Shown: one piece after another, positions 34,298-47,001 of the stretch | Position numbering within the stretch: position 1 is the stretch's first letter | Layout of the letters: each line of letters starts with the position of its first letter | Assembly (NCBI GenBank): GCA_017562135.1 | Contig: QEYB01001217.1 | Coordinates: forward strand, 1-64,000 | DNA length: 64,000 nucleotides | Direction: 5' to 3' | DNA from: Dipylidium caninum | Taxonomy: Eukaryota; Platyhelminthes; Cestoda; Cyclophyllidea; Dipylidiidae | Program-made: the position numbers and the translations under genes | The notes under the pieces: generated by a model | The model's database searches: none | Seen by the model: the letters and a program-made list of their open reading frames with translations, nothing else | Told to the model about the DNA's origin: nothing

Positions 34298-37200
34298 CAC
34301 ATGATTTAATGCCTGGAGAGAATGGTAAGGCAAACACGGCCTGGATTTCTTATTATCTGCCAACTTGGACGCCGACTTTTCAAGTAGGACCGAATTGTTT
34401 TTGCAATCTTGAGAAGGTGACAGAGCAGTGGGACGAGACTCCTGTGGCAGCGGAAGTGAACAATTATCGCCACATGTCAACAGCCTCACTCGTCTGTTGC
34501 AGTGTTCACAAGACTAGTAAAAACGATTGTCTTCACCCGTTTTGCCGAGTGGAAGCAGGCACACTGCCGACTCAGATGTCATTGTTGGTGACTTCTTCGT
34601 CGAATATGCCATTTTGACTGTTACCTCTTAATTCTTGGCGCTCTCGAGGCCTTTTTACCCTTACACCAATCAGCGACTCTAGGCGAATTCGGCCAAATTC
34701 TGGAAATACCATTCAAGCGCTTAAATTCGTGAAATTCTCTCAAGCTATTACTGCAAGTACGCGTCTCATTTGGTTCGAGAGCAATGCGGCCGCATTTTCA
34801 ATAGACTGTGAATTCAGTGAGTGAAAATAACTCCGAAGAACCATTTGTTCTATGAATAAATTACGCCTCAAAATAGCCCATCACTACTAACTAACCGCGA
34901 CAGTGCACAAGTTGATCTGGCGAATGTTTATTACTTGCGGGTCGAACAGGTTGCCATCCCGCGGTCCCAAGCGCCTCTTCTTCTTCTTCTTCTTCTTCTT
35001 CTTCACTTCGTGCATATACGCATATAACTGTCCTGCGATTCACATTTTTCGCACTCTCTTCCGAACTCTACTGTGGATTCCAAAGATGCAGCGTCCTTTG
35101 CATGCATGAGTGAAAGGCTTCTAACTCACTGCATAGAAGCGTGCACGGCAGTTGGTTCCTTGTCGAAGAAGTACACAGAAGTAGGCTGAGAATGGAAAGA
35201 AGGCGAGATTCTTGCTAACAACTGATCCTGTATGGAGGCAGCAAGAGGCCACATGATTGGCGGTTGAGCGGGGCAGAGACACGGTCCTCCACCCGGGATG
35301 AGGCCTCGCCTCGCTCTACCATTGCTGATGCAGTGACAAGGATTAGAAAATGAACGCCAGCGTAACATAATCGACGACAGAGGTATCAATAAGTGTGAAG
35401 AAGTTATTTCCTCAAAACATGGAAAATCAGGCTACTTTCCGTTGCGCCCCACTCCCACCTCCAATGGCGTCTGACACAGCGGTTTTGCCTGCCCCAATTC
35501 GGCAAACTTCGGCCGACGTCATAACTAATGGGCTTTCTGTTTTTACTACATGCAAGGCACAGGTGCCTACAATAAGAAAACATGGTAGGAGCTCTGAACA
35601 CGCTGACGGAAGAATGTGTTCAGTCCACCTATCGAAATGGTTTCGGGCGGAATTCACTCGTCTGCGCTATCAGCGCACCCACCAATGGCGTCAATGGCGC
35701 ATTCAGCAGGAACGTTGACACAAACGCACAACCAACCAACGGCGAACCCACCTATTTGATAAGCCGCGCGGTAAAGAAGCAGTAGTCAAAGGCGAAATTA
35801 CTTCGCGCAATGCCTTTGCTATGCACTGGTAAGGCTAACTTAAGTGTCATATCCATCAGCGAGAAACCTGGCGGAATGGCCGACGAACCAAAGCCTTTCT
35901 CCACTCCTACGCCTCGAAGGGTTTTGTCATTTTGCCTTTCCCACGTTAATTGTCAACCACGACGCGCTATTTATGGAAGAATTTTGAGAAGATGTGCACG
36001 AAAAGTGCATTGTCTGGGTCTGTAAAAGTCACTAATTTGGGGATTTGCCTGTGTGCTCTAAATGAATGAGTGCTCGAGTGCAAGAAATGAGGTCGAATAA
36101 TTTTTTTCATCATCTAATCTGAGTGCGCACAGTCGAAAGGAAACACATGAGTGAATGCCAAATATGGGGCAGAATTGCGTGAAGGTGGTTCAGACGGAAG
36201 AGGTAGGAGACACAGGACTTGACACAAACGTACGTGGAAGGTGAGGCAAGCATTTTGTGCAGGGCAACCCGATCACCGACTCTGGTTCAGGCTCAACGTG
36301 ACCGGTGACAATGTGCCATGAGTGCTTACTTGAACGCAGACGTAGATGTGGTCGTGGTGATCGTCTCTCGTGACGACACGATCCAACTAACTCACTGTCG
36401 ACGGTCGCTTTCCCCTCGACACCGTCCTCTCCTGTGGCACAAGGTATGGTTGAGCGAGGAGTGTGGATAATGGAGGGAGATGGCAACTTGGACGCATACA
36501 CACCCACGTGTACACGCGACGTGGCAGATGGAGGCGCTGATGGCTTCGCCCCCTTCGGCGAGCAGCGGCAGCAACAAACGCCACAATAGGCGGAGTATAC
36601 ACCTTGCGTGTGGAAGTGGGGCAGGGCGAAGTGAAGCATAATCTCTTACCTACTCCTTTAACTTGCGGCATCAAGTCAGCGTTTCCACGCTACTAAGCCT
36701 GCCTCATCAGTAGGAGGTTGCGATGCGCTCAGCCTCGCCTCTTCCGCGTGACGGACAGATGGGGAAGAGGTGGGGGCGCGGTGGGGGGGGGGTCGAATGG
36801 GGCGGCCGGGGGGTAGCGAGAAGGCGAAGAGGAAGCAACTCCGTCTGAATGAAGGATGAAATCTCATCGACCTCGCTCAACCAAGGCAGGCGAGACGACA
36901 GGCGGCACTCCTCTCACGTGTCTCTTGCATCATGGCCATCTTACGGCTGCCGCGAGTGATGTTTAACATTTCCACAATAGTGTGCTTGCAAAGACCATTC
37001 CGTGTGCCTTGTTGTTAAGAGTCCTTGGTGGTGCATGTCAGACAAGGCGTGTGGAACCAGTAGTTCACTTCGCACCATGCCTTAAAGGATAGATCTTGGA
37101 TAGTGTGCGGTGGGGCAAAGTGGCGATTCTGCCCACCATCATCTAATAGAGTCCGACGCAACATCCTGATGACCGACTCATCCTCACCCACAGGATGAGG

Positions 37201-39289
37201 TGGCTCGAATCGGCCGGTGCGTGCGTCGTTTCGGACCCTCCACGCCCCGCTCGCATGCTCTCTTTCTCCGAGAGAGATAGAGGGCCAACGCTGGTCGCTC
37301 CTACTTTTCCTCTCATCCGTCCATGGGATCAGTTCGTTGAGGCCTCGAATAAAACGCTGACTTGGTGGCGCAAGTTATGCGAGTAGTTGGGAAATATCGC
37401 GTCAATTTGACAAGACGAATGAGGTGTAAGTGTGTCATCCTGGCGGGGAGAAGGGTGAGTGGCTTCTCGCCTCTGATCGTCAGCAACGCTGCTGCCCACT
37501 CTCCTGAGAAGACGCCACTTCGCGCAGATCTCCAACGCAGCATTGTCTCATGAAGGGTGCTCCCACTTAGCGACTCCACGAGGATTAAGTGAAGTGTTTT
37601 CAGATGCCCCCAGAGCCTCCTATCAGGCGGGGCGGTGTTGATGGCAGCGCATCAAGAAAATATGTGGATTTGCGACTTGTGAACACGCGTTAACGCAGTG
37701 AAGACGCCTTCTGCGTTAGAGCGTGGTGTGAATCGCCTCTCGACTCGCCACCGTAGCACAGCAGGCGTCATTTGCACAGCCGACGATGTTACAACTAGAC
37801 CAGAAGAAATGCCTGAGCGCCACACGTGGGAAGCGCTCGTGGCGAATGCACGGAGAGTGGGAGGTTGAGTGTGGCCTGAGGAAGGGCTCGACTTCGCTCT
37901 TGCAGCTAACAAATGGCCCTTTGCAAGTATATCCTTGCGGGAATGTAACACATCACTCGAGGCAGGCGTTGGATTGACAGGAGTGTAGCCTGTCATCTCG
38001 CCTACCCCGGTCGCATCACATATGTTCGTTGTGGTCGTCTCGAGTGACGACAAGATGCGACTCGCTCACTGTCATGGGTAGCATTTCCCCTCGTTTGGAT
38101 TAAGTAGTCCCGACCTCCGCAAATCCATTTTGGCATCGTCGGCCACGATGGCGAGTAAAGACGAGCATGCTCCGCTTGCGCTCCTTATTATTCTACCACT
38201 CGGTAGTCTCACACCCCGCACTTCCTCACCATCTTCTTCACCGTATTCGATCCTTTCTTGGGATGATGTCGCGGTCATCAAGTCTCCTTCCCCACCCACA
38301 ATGCTGCAAACTGGAGTTCGTCCGAGGCCACAACCGCCACTTGTGTCGAAATGCAAGCACCGATAACGACTGTATCACAAAATTGGGGCGAAACCAATTT
38401 GGGCTTCCTTCGTCGCGCGTGAGCTGGTCGTATGCAGCAAACAAGGAGGAGGTGAGGAGCGCCTTCAAGCTCTCACCTTTCACGAATAATTAAGGCAGCA
38501 TGAGCACGTAATCATGTGTGAATGGCGAAGAATGCGGCGTCGATGGGACCTCTGCTGGCTGCGCTACTTTCCGCTAATGAGTGGCGAATTCACTCATGAA
38601 GGCTGATATGCGGGCACCCATTTTTCCACTACTGCAACCTCCACGAAACATGTTGATCCAGAGGCGCAATGCACTGGCGGATTGGGTGTCTCTCAAGTGA
38701 GGGAGCATAAGTGTATTTTGCTTAAATGCGAAATAAGGAGAAAAGATAATTTGGCTATTGAGTTCAGCTGCCCCAAGCGAAAAGGCCTCACTCTGCAGCC
38801 ACGAATCCAGTTCGACGTCCGTGTTGTGCCGCTTAGAGACGAAGCTGAGCAGAGATAAGTGAACAACTGCAATCATCCGACCCACACGGAGTGAGAGAAG
38901 GAGACTTGGAGAGAGACGCACTGAGTCCACGGTTTGGATAACCACTTGAGGAGGATTAAGCCACTTCAGCATGACGACAGACGTAGGATGAGTGGTGCCA
39001 ACTCGATGTTGCACTGACAAAGATGCAGAGATTTAGAAGGACTTTGCAGTCGCGTAATCGCAGTATCGATGGTGCATGCATACTAAGTCATCTTAGCGGA
39101 AGCGTGAAAATCCTGTGTTCACGCCTGACTCGGAAGTGCGCTCAACGTGCATCTTTAGCGCTTTGCGCTCTCTCCCCCGGGACGCCTGTGAGGACGACGT
39201 GGTGAGGCGCCCATGTTGTGCCAAGTAACGGTGAAAATGCAGCCACTAACTTCGCTCCACTCGACCGTTTTGTGTTGCTTTTTGCTGCC

Positions 39290-39430
39290 GGGGCTGATGC
39301 GGATGCGGATGCTGATGCTGATGCCGGAGCTGGAGGTGGAGGTGGAGCTGGAGGTGGAGCTGGAGGTGGAGGTGGAGCTGGAGGTGGAGCTGGAGCTGGA
39401 GGTGGAGCTGGAGGAGGAGCTGGAGCTGGC
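39290..39430. repeat. GAGGTG/GAGCTG hexamer array
   Basis: Counterpart of 22591-22720 on the other strand. It is preceded by GATGCG and GATGCT units in greater number than in Y. The Gly-Ala, Glu-Leu-Glu-Val and Ser-Thr ORFs that it opens are artefacts of the repeat. Confidence 0.9.
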
Positions 39431-40762
39431 GCCGCGAATGATTTTCATCTGCGCTTGGCGCCTTGCCCGAAGAGCAGACCTTCTCAGCGTTGAGATTGGA
39501 GCGCACGGACGTAGGCAAGATCATATTCATTTGTTGTGTGTCGAAGGATGATTGCGCCTTGCCACGGACAGATTGTGCGTCACGTCATGGTATGGTGCAG
39601 GTACAAGGCCTATCTCAGAATAACGCCTCGTGCCCACCTGAATTTGTATTTCGAGGGGATAGGGGAAGACCACGAATGAGGGGGAATGGGAAAGAGGATA
39701 TCACAGATGCAAGACGGTCGAAAATGGCGAAGCCTGACATGAAGATGCATCTTACATATTGGGTTGACAAGTGAATGAGTGCGCATTTCTCTTTTTGTCC
39801 TGTTGACGTGTTCCAAATACCTTACCGGCAGTTTATCCTTATGGTTCGGACTTCTGCTGTCCGTTTATTAAACACTATGTGGCTAGATTGCGCAGGTTTG
39901 TTTGTAACCCTTCAGACTAATTACTGACGTCGCTCAGTGATGAGGCTCGAGGCATCGTCTTGCCACTGCACCCGTTCCAATGGCGCACTGCAGCCTGCCA
40001 CGCCGTGTAGGCCTCGAATGGGCCAACAGTCACAGTGTCTGCCTCTGTGGGCCACAGTGCCAGTGCACCAACAGTCAAACCGAGCTTCGGCAACTCAGTC
40101 GTGGCGAGAATGCCTCTGGCAGTGGTCTGGTGGTTCTTTCAAAAGCCACCTGAATCAGGGTGGTTGGCCGACGCATCGTCTCACCGAGTGACAGTGATAG
40201 GCCGAAATAATGAGTGTTTAAAACTCCCTTCCTAAACGGGGTAGTGCCTCCTCCATGTGGCCGAACTGCCAGTTGCGTAGTCCTATGAACGCTCCATCAT
40301 GTTTCCCCTCCACAAAAGCGACTTGCGACGGCTTCTAAAGCCCCAGTAGAAATGGTCATACTACGCGCTCCAATGCTGGCCTCTCATTTAAGCGGCTGAT
40401 GGAAAGGTGGTACGTAAGTGCAAGGCCTCCCTCTGCCACCTAGTGAACACTGTCGGTGAGACAGGTGTTAGTTAGTGGTCGTCTGCGCTATCACAACGCT
40501 CTCCGCCTAGTCACGACCTTCATTCCCGTCAAGGCAGATAAAAGGAATGTTAGATCGACCGAGAAGAGAGGCATACTAAGTAAACTAGGAAGTGGTTACA
40601 ATGAATTAAGTCAATTAAAGAAAGTGGTTGAGTGCGAGAGGTGAGACGAGTAACCAGAGACCGAATTGGAGTGTGCATGAGGAGGAGGTGGTCTTCTCTA
40701 CGTCACAATTGTTCTCCGTGCTGGTGCCAGTAGTTGACACCTTGCTAGTCGTAGCAGAACCT

Positions 40763-40815
40763 GTGGTGCTGGTGCTGGTGCTGGTGCTGGTGCTGGTGCC
40801 GGTGCCGGTGCTGGC
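40763..40815. repeat. GGTGCT hexamer array
   Basis: Nearly perfect units. Counterpart of 21211-21260, which is more degenerate. Confidence 0.85.
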
Positions 40816-41393
40816 GGTAGTAGTAGGAGGCGATGGGGGAATTGGCACTGGCCTACGACGCAGGAAATACCGGGACAACGGGAACAGCTCTCGCCCTGCT
40901 CGTAAGGCACCGGATCCGCCGATTCCATTCTTGCAGATCATATGGAGAGGGTCAGTGTGCGATGAAGGCAGCTCGCATTTCCCATCACCCATTAGACGCC
41001 AACTCACCCTGGTTTGTAATGACACAGCAAGACGTTTCTTTTGGCCACCGGCACACTTCGCCAATGCGCATCCGATCTCCCTGGAGTCGTCGTGCACCAT
41101 CTACGGTGATTCGCACCAGCGGCGTAATCTACATCTCGAATTAATCTCACTCAACCGCTTCACACCTCACCACGTCATTTCACTTCACATCATGACACAT
41201 GCAATCATATCTCATCATATCGCATCAGATCGCATCAGATCGCATCAGATGGCATCAGATGGTTTCCAACCTCACCAAACCTTGTCACAACATGTCACCT
41301 AGGCATCATCCTATTGCAGCACATTCGCGAGCGTCAGAGCAAACGGTGTCATGTTAGAGCACAGCAATGCCAGCACGGAGGAGATGAGGAGTG

Positions 41394-41500
41394 GCATCGC
41401 ATCGCATCGCATCGCATCGCATCGCATCGCATCGCATCGCATCGCATCGCATGGCATGGCATGGCATGGCATGGCGTGGAGTGGAGTGGAGTGGAGTGGA
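41394..41500. repeat. Compound pentamer array
   Basis: Three successive blocks: GCATC (about eleven units), ATGGC (five) and GTGGA (five). The block order matches 20507-20629 read in reverse, but unit numbers differ and the ATGGC block is expanded here. Confidence 0.9.
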
Positions 41501-43348
41501 GGGGGGTGGAGGGGAGTGGAGGGGAGATGAGAGGAGCGTGGAAGAGCATAGAATGGAATGGCAAGTGGTGGTAATCGTGAAATCTCCTCGGTCTCCGAGG
41601 CCACTTCACCGGACAACAACACGTCACACCTGCCTTTTTATAGTGATCGCATCTTTGTCCTTCGTCACAAGTGTTGTTCTCATAATGGTAGTGTTGGCCC
41701 TCCGCCTCCCATTCCTGAACAATATCTTTCAATGGTGGTATGATATGGTTTAACTCTGCCACATTCGTTCCAATGCCCGGGTATTTGCGCTCTGTGCAGG
41801 CGTCGGACGACAACCGGCAACATGCTGCAGCCGAATCTTCTGCCATTTTCCCCAAGTCCTGCGAATACCGCTAAATGTGGTGAAGGAAGAGGTTAGCTCT
41901 TCTGCGTGTCACCAATGCTCGATGCACGCCGTGGATGCACACGAGCAGCGGTGGCGCATGTTAGGCTAGAGAAGGGCAGACGAACCAGCACCGACATCTT
42001 CGACGCCGTGGGTTGAACAGCAGAACGGAGGAAGTGATGGACTTCCACTATATCAATTCGCTCAAGAGGCGTCAGCGCGCTGCCCAAAGTGACGAAAAGC
42101 AGGAGAAGGAAGTTCATCATCAGCCTGACAGGGTTGCACTGTCGCCGCTCGCCACAATCTGCCTTATAAAGGCGCTGGTGTGGAGGCGGGACTGATGTGA
42201 CTGCGTAGGTAGGCACACGACGGAGGCTAGGCTACTTCATCGGAGCCGTGGGTGGAAGGCGACCCTCTTCTTCTCGTGCCCTCCTCACCTCCATTCACCT
42301 CCATTCACCTCCCTTCATGTCGTCTCTGCGCCCCTACCACTGGCTCTTCCCCTCCCCCGTGTCGGGCGACAATCCACCCAACAGCCCGCATCGTCCCCCC
42401 TTTCCCCACTCTCCTTCACCCTCTACGTATGTATGCAATGCGAAAAGCGTAAGGCCGCTAAGCGCCGATTTGCACCACTTCCACTCACTCTCTCTTCATG
42501 GCGCCTCCACCCTGCGCCGCATCACACAACGACCAATTGGCGCGATCGAGCGATGGCAGTGGATTGGCCCCATCGTTGTGTGCAGACAGCCCATCGTGCC
42601 TCGCTTCCTCCCCTCCCTCTTCCCCGACCTGCGTCGGATTGCACATCTCCCAATTGGCTCCTTACGCCGCCCCATTTAATTCGGCAAACACATTCGCGCA
42701 GTGCACATGGGCGAACTGGCGACACCTCTGAATGGTAGAGGGGGGCATCGTTTCCTGGCGGGCAGACAGTCATCGCGCCTTGCCTCTTTCAGCCACTTTC
42801 TGTGGTGTAGCTCGCGTCTGCTGCTCCGACGCCTCAGTATCAGCAAGCCTAGTTGACAATGTCAACTGCACCCATCCCTTGAGCTCGGTTACACAACTCA
42901 TCAATACTCGCTCAACCCTCTGGAGACACCATTGTTAACTTGACTCATCTGCCTCCACTGCGTCAGACAGCGCGCAACTCGCCCCTCTCCCCGCCTTCCA
43001 GATCACCTCGCCTCGAATAGTGTTTTGTCGCTTGGCGGAACAGATCGAATGCGGCGCTGGCACTGCACTGTCTGCTCTTCGAACACGCGCGCGCTTGAGT
43101 AGCAGACTTCAGCCATTTTACTCCGAGAACGTACTCCACTCATGTCGCCAATGCGGCAATTACTTGACTCCGAATTCCTGTTGATGCTGCAGATGCTCGT
43201 CAGGCAAACACGAGTTGGCTCCATTCATCGTCAACGCCCTTCGACAGGATGGAGTGCCTTAATCCGCCTTAAGTGGTCATCCAAACCGAGTGGTGTGTGC
43301 TTCGTTTCAGACTCTCCACACCTCTCTCTCATCCTCTCTTTCACTTTC

Positions 43349-43355
43349 TTTCTCT

Positions 43356-43376
<21 letters not shown>
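43349..43376. repeat. (TC)n microsatellite
   Basis: Counterpart of the GA run at 18668-18691 on the opposite strand. Confidence 0.9.
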
Positions 43377-43387
<11 letters not shown>

Positions 43388-45665
43388 GCCGCTCTCTGGC
43401 TCTCTTCCCCGCTACCTACTTGCCAAAATGGCAGCTCAGATCTACTGATGGCCACAAAGCTTTTGGAGCAGTAATAACCACAATGCGTAGGTGGATATGA
43501 ACGTCGGTTGGCAAAAGTTTGTCGAGCCGTTTTCCGAGGCAAAGTACAGAGAAAGGTAGAATAATAGGGATAACAAATTGCGCCCTTAGTATGAGGCTAG
43601 GGCGAGAGTGAGCCAACCCAGTTAATGAGCCTCACCACACCACGTGTGGCTTACCGTGTTCCACCAGAGGGGAAACGAGGCTGACGAAGGGTGCGGTGTT
43701 TGACAATGATGCCATGTAAATTAATGTCGCATGGCGGTTATTCCACGAATGCCATCGACGAGGGGTTGTGATGACACGTGTCACCGAGTGAAGGTTGCAC
43801 TTGTTGACTGAATCCGCCTTGACAGCTGGTTGACATGAGCAGCTGCGCTTCTTCATCATTCACATCGAGCTAAAACCGAGCTGTCTCTCTTCTGCCCCCT
43901 TTCCTCCATGGTCACCTTGGAGACACATGGGGTGCTGCCAACGTGCCCTTTGGGGAGGGGTGACTTGAGAGGGCAAGTGAGGACCGGCGAGACATACGGG
44001 CCACACACCAATTGACTCTGGCGAGGGTGGCGTCGGAAGGCGTAGAGACGAGCCGAAGGTGATGAATGCAACCTCCAATGTAAGTTTGGCTGCTTCCAAA
44101 TTTACACCCAAGTGAGAATATGTGGCATGTGTGAGCGTGATTCTCAGTGGCAAGCGAAACCATTCTGTCGCGCATTTCTGCGGTACGCTGCGTACAGTTG
44201 CTGGGTCGAGTGGTGGGCAAAATGTGTTTACGAAGGTGGTGACTTCGCCAAGTTGCGGCTGCTCTGTCCAGTGTCGCGCTGGTCCTTCCACCGTCCCGCA
44301 TGTCTGCGAGTGTGCACATGAGGAAATGACCTCGACACTGCGGAGCGTGAGAAGTCTGCGACAACTTGGAGGAGGTGCTCGAACGGTAAGGGGAATCATG
44401 TTGGAATCTGACTAAGTTTTCATCTAATGCACGTTCACAAGGAAAGGTGGGATTTGTTTTTTCCTTTCTCTAATCATTACAACCATGTGTTTCGATGCCA
44501 CGATCAAGCCTGCCTCTGCATCATGCAACCCATTTGAAACTTTCCGCTTCAGTGAGAAGAAGAGGCGGGACGATGAAGAGTAGAAGAAGAAGGACATTGA
44601 CGTTATTGTGCCGAGCTTGGTACAATCAAGTGGGGAAGGCAAACCCACCCAGTGGAAACATTTAAGCCCACAAACGCCGATATTAAGTGACTAAACAAGG
44701 GTCGGAGGCGCTTTAAGTGCCTTTTACTATTTTTGCCTAAATTTTCGCCACACTGTCACACCCTGCTCCGTGCATTCTCTCAATGTGTGTCCTCTCCGTT
44801 TGGCCTTTCCTATTCTCCTCTCCATACTCATTGCCAATCCGCTGCATTCATCCCACTTGCAGTCGGTTGACGACGCAGCACTGCTCTGTCTGTAACAACG
44901 CGAGCGCAAGTCAATTCGAAAGCTGAAACTGCGTCCCCCCAGTGACACCTCGAGGTGCGAGCAGGACTTTAGTCCAAACCCCATTGGAGGCTGATGAGGA
45001 GTCGAGACGCCCCGGTGATATTCGGAATATACGCAAGAGTTGGCCTTCAAGACAGGGTGCGCAGTGTCATGGCTGTTCAAACCTGCTTCACTCTCGTTCT
45101 CCCACTCCCCTCGCACAGTCGCGCAACATGCGTGTCTTCCGATCACTTCCCTTTTCTTCTCACCTCACATGCAAATTCACGATCTTCTCTCTCGTTGGTG
45201 AGCACAGAAGCGGTTGATGAGTCCGCCTGACCAGGACTACGAGGCTCGTCAAGGCAACATCGAGTCGGCACAGTTCATCGCCCTACGCCCTTCGGCTAGA
45301 TGAAGTGGCTTACTCCGCCTCAAGTGCCCTTTCAAACCGTCTGGTGTGCGTCCTTTCAGACTCCACACCTCCCTCTCGTGCTCTCTTTCCACTCATTTTT
45401 TCCCTCACCCTCTCCCCTGCTGCCTTCGTGTCACAAATGCTCTCTTTCCCCTGCAGAAATGAAAGCCACCGCTGAGCGCTTCCACTTCCCCTCCCACTCG
45501 TCTACACCTTCGCTTGACTAAGGCCTTCTATAAAATCCACCTTTGTTATGTCGGGAGGGACACGTTCAGCCGAGGACTGGCCCCACTCCCTCATGTTTCC
45601 TCGGCATTCCGTTTGGCCTCGACTCTCTTTCTCCCAAAGCATTTCCCTGTGTTGCCTATATTCAA

Positions 45666-46556
45666 CATTAGCGGAAAGTAGCGCAGCCAGCAGAGGTCCA
45701 TCGACGCCGCATTCTTCGCCATTCACACATGATTACGTGCTCATGCTGCCTTAATTATTCGTGAAAGGTGAGAGCTTGAAGGCGCTCCTCACCTCCTCCT
45801 TGTTTTGCTGCATACGACCAGCTCACGCGCGACGACGAAGGAAAGCCCAACTTGGTTTCGCCCCAATTTTGTGATACAGTCGTTATCGGTGCTTGCATTT
45901 CGGCACAAGTGGCGGTTGTGGCCTCGGACGAACTCCAGTTTTGCAGCATTGTGGGTGGGGAAGGAGACTTGATGGCCACGGCATCATCCCAAGAAAGGGT
46001 CGAATCCAGTGGAGAAGATGGTGAGGAAGTACGGGGTGTGAGACTACCGAGTGGTAGAAATAATAAGGAGCGCAAGCGGAGCATGCTCGTCTTTACTCGC
46101 CATCGTGGCCGACGATGCCAAAATGGATTTGCGGAGGTCGGGACTACTTAATCCAAACGAGGGGAAATGCTACCCATGACAGTGAGCGAGTCGCATCTTG
46201 TCGTCACTCGAGACGACCACAACGAACATATGTGATGCGACCGGGGTAGGCGAGATGACAGGCTACACTCCTGTCAATCCAACGCCTGCCTCGAGTGATG
46301 TGTTACATTCCCGCAAGGATATACTTGCAAAGGGCCATTTGTTAGCTGCTAAGAGCGAAGTCGAGCCCTTCCTCAGGCCACACTCAACCTCCCACTCTCC
46401 GTGCATTCGCCACAAGCGCTTCCCACGTGTGGCGCTCAGGCATTTCTTCTGGTCTAGTTGTAACATCGTCGGCTGTGCAAATGACGCCTGCTGTGCTACG
46501 GTGGCGAGTAGAGAGGCGATTCACACCACGCTCTAACGCAGAAGGCGTCTTCACTG
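45666..46556 (-). repeat. Truncated inverted arm b''
   Basis: Reverse complement of 15510-16398 only, against 4.2 kb for b'. It ends at CTTCACTGC, after which the sequence is unique. This is the right edge of the amplified region. Confidence 0.9.
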
Positions 46557-47001
46557 CATGTAATCAACCGTCTTCTATTAAACTGTTTTCCTGTTTAAAC
46601 CCAATGGCAATCAAATTCCACATCACCGTCGGACTTAAAGTAGACGCTCAGATCAGTTGACAATGAACTCCTCACTTTCGTTTGTCTGCGTTTCTACTTT
46701 TTTCGTGTTGTATTAACTCGTCACTGGCCATAAGCTGCAATTTTTCACCTTTTGACCCTACTGCCGTGAGGCGTCTCCCTTCAGGAGGCGAATCACCAGT
46801 CCACATCAACAGTCTTGCCCTCTTGCACCTTACTTTGGCAGAGACATCCTCCGCTGCTTGCTATCTGCCTGTCAATGGATTAAATCCGCGCTCTCATGGG
46901 TTACTTTAACGCAGGCATAAAGTCGCGGTAGAGTAGTTGATTGCGGCTTCCACTCCTTCAACTAATCACAGTACCACTGCTGGCAATGTTCTAACATACA
47001 T
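46557..47001. other. Start of single-copy sequence, no gene seen
   Basis: No repeat similarity to the left half. A 75-codon plus-strand ORF at 46682-46909 has no recognisable feature. Base composition is intermediate between the amplicon and the AT-rich region to the right. Confidence 0.4.

Larger units (their letters stand above)
27640..38579 (+). repeat. Large repeat unit X, copy 2
   Basis: Direct copy of 5411-16398. It stops at CCGCTAATG inside a module J, where the inverted Y' starts. Several frames are longer here than in copy 1, for example at 29734-30108, 31735-32094 and 33908-34297. Confidence 0.9.
38580..45665 (-). repeat. Segment Y', inverted copy of Y
   Basis: Reverse complement of 16399-23428, with differences in microsatellite length and scattered indels. 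It lies between the truncated J of X2 and the intact inverted J at 45205-46110, the mirror image of the arrangement around Y. Confidence 0.9.

Noticed and set aside
41394..41500. CRISPR-like or satellite array
   Set aside because: Units are five bases long with no spacers, so this is a microsatellite in a eukaryotic sequence.
42165..42170. TATA box for the conserved block near 42184
   Set aside because: TATAAA is not kept in the recent inverted copy (near 19862) or in the old copy (near 1732).
42013..42180. Coding segment beginning NSRTEEVMDFHYINSLKRRQ in Y'
   Set aside because: The old copy near 1575-1730 has in-frame stops and indels at the same place, so the frame is not conserved.
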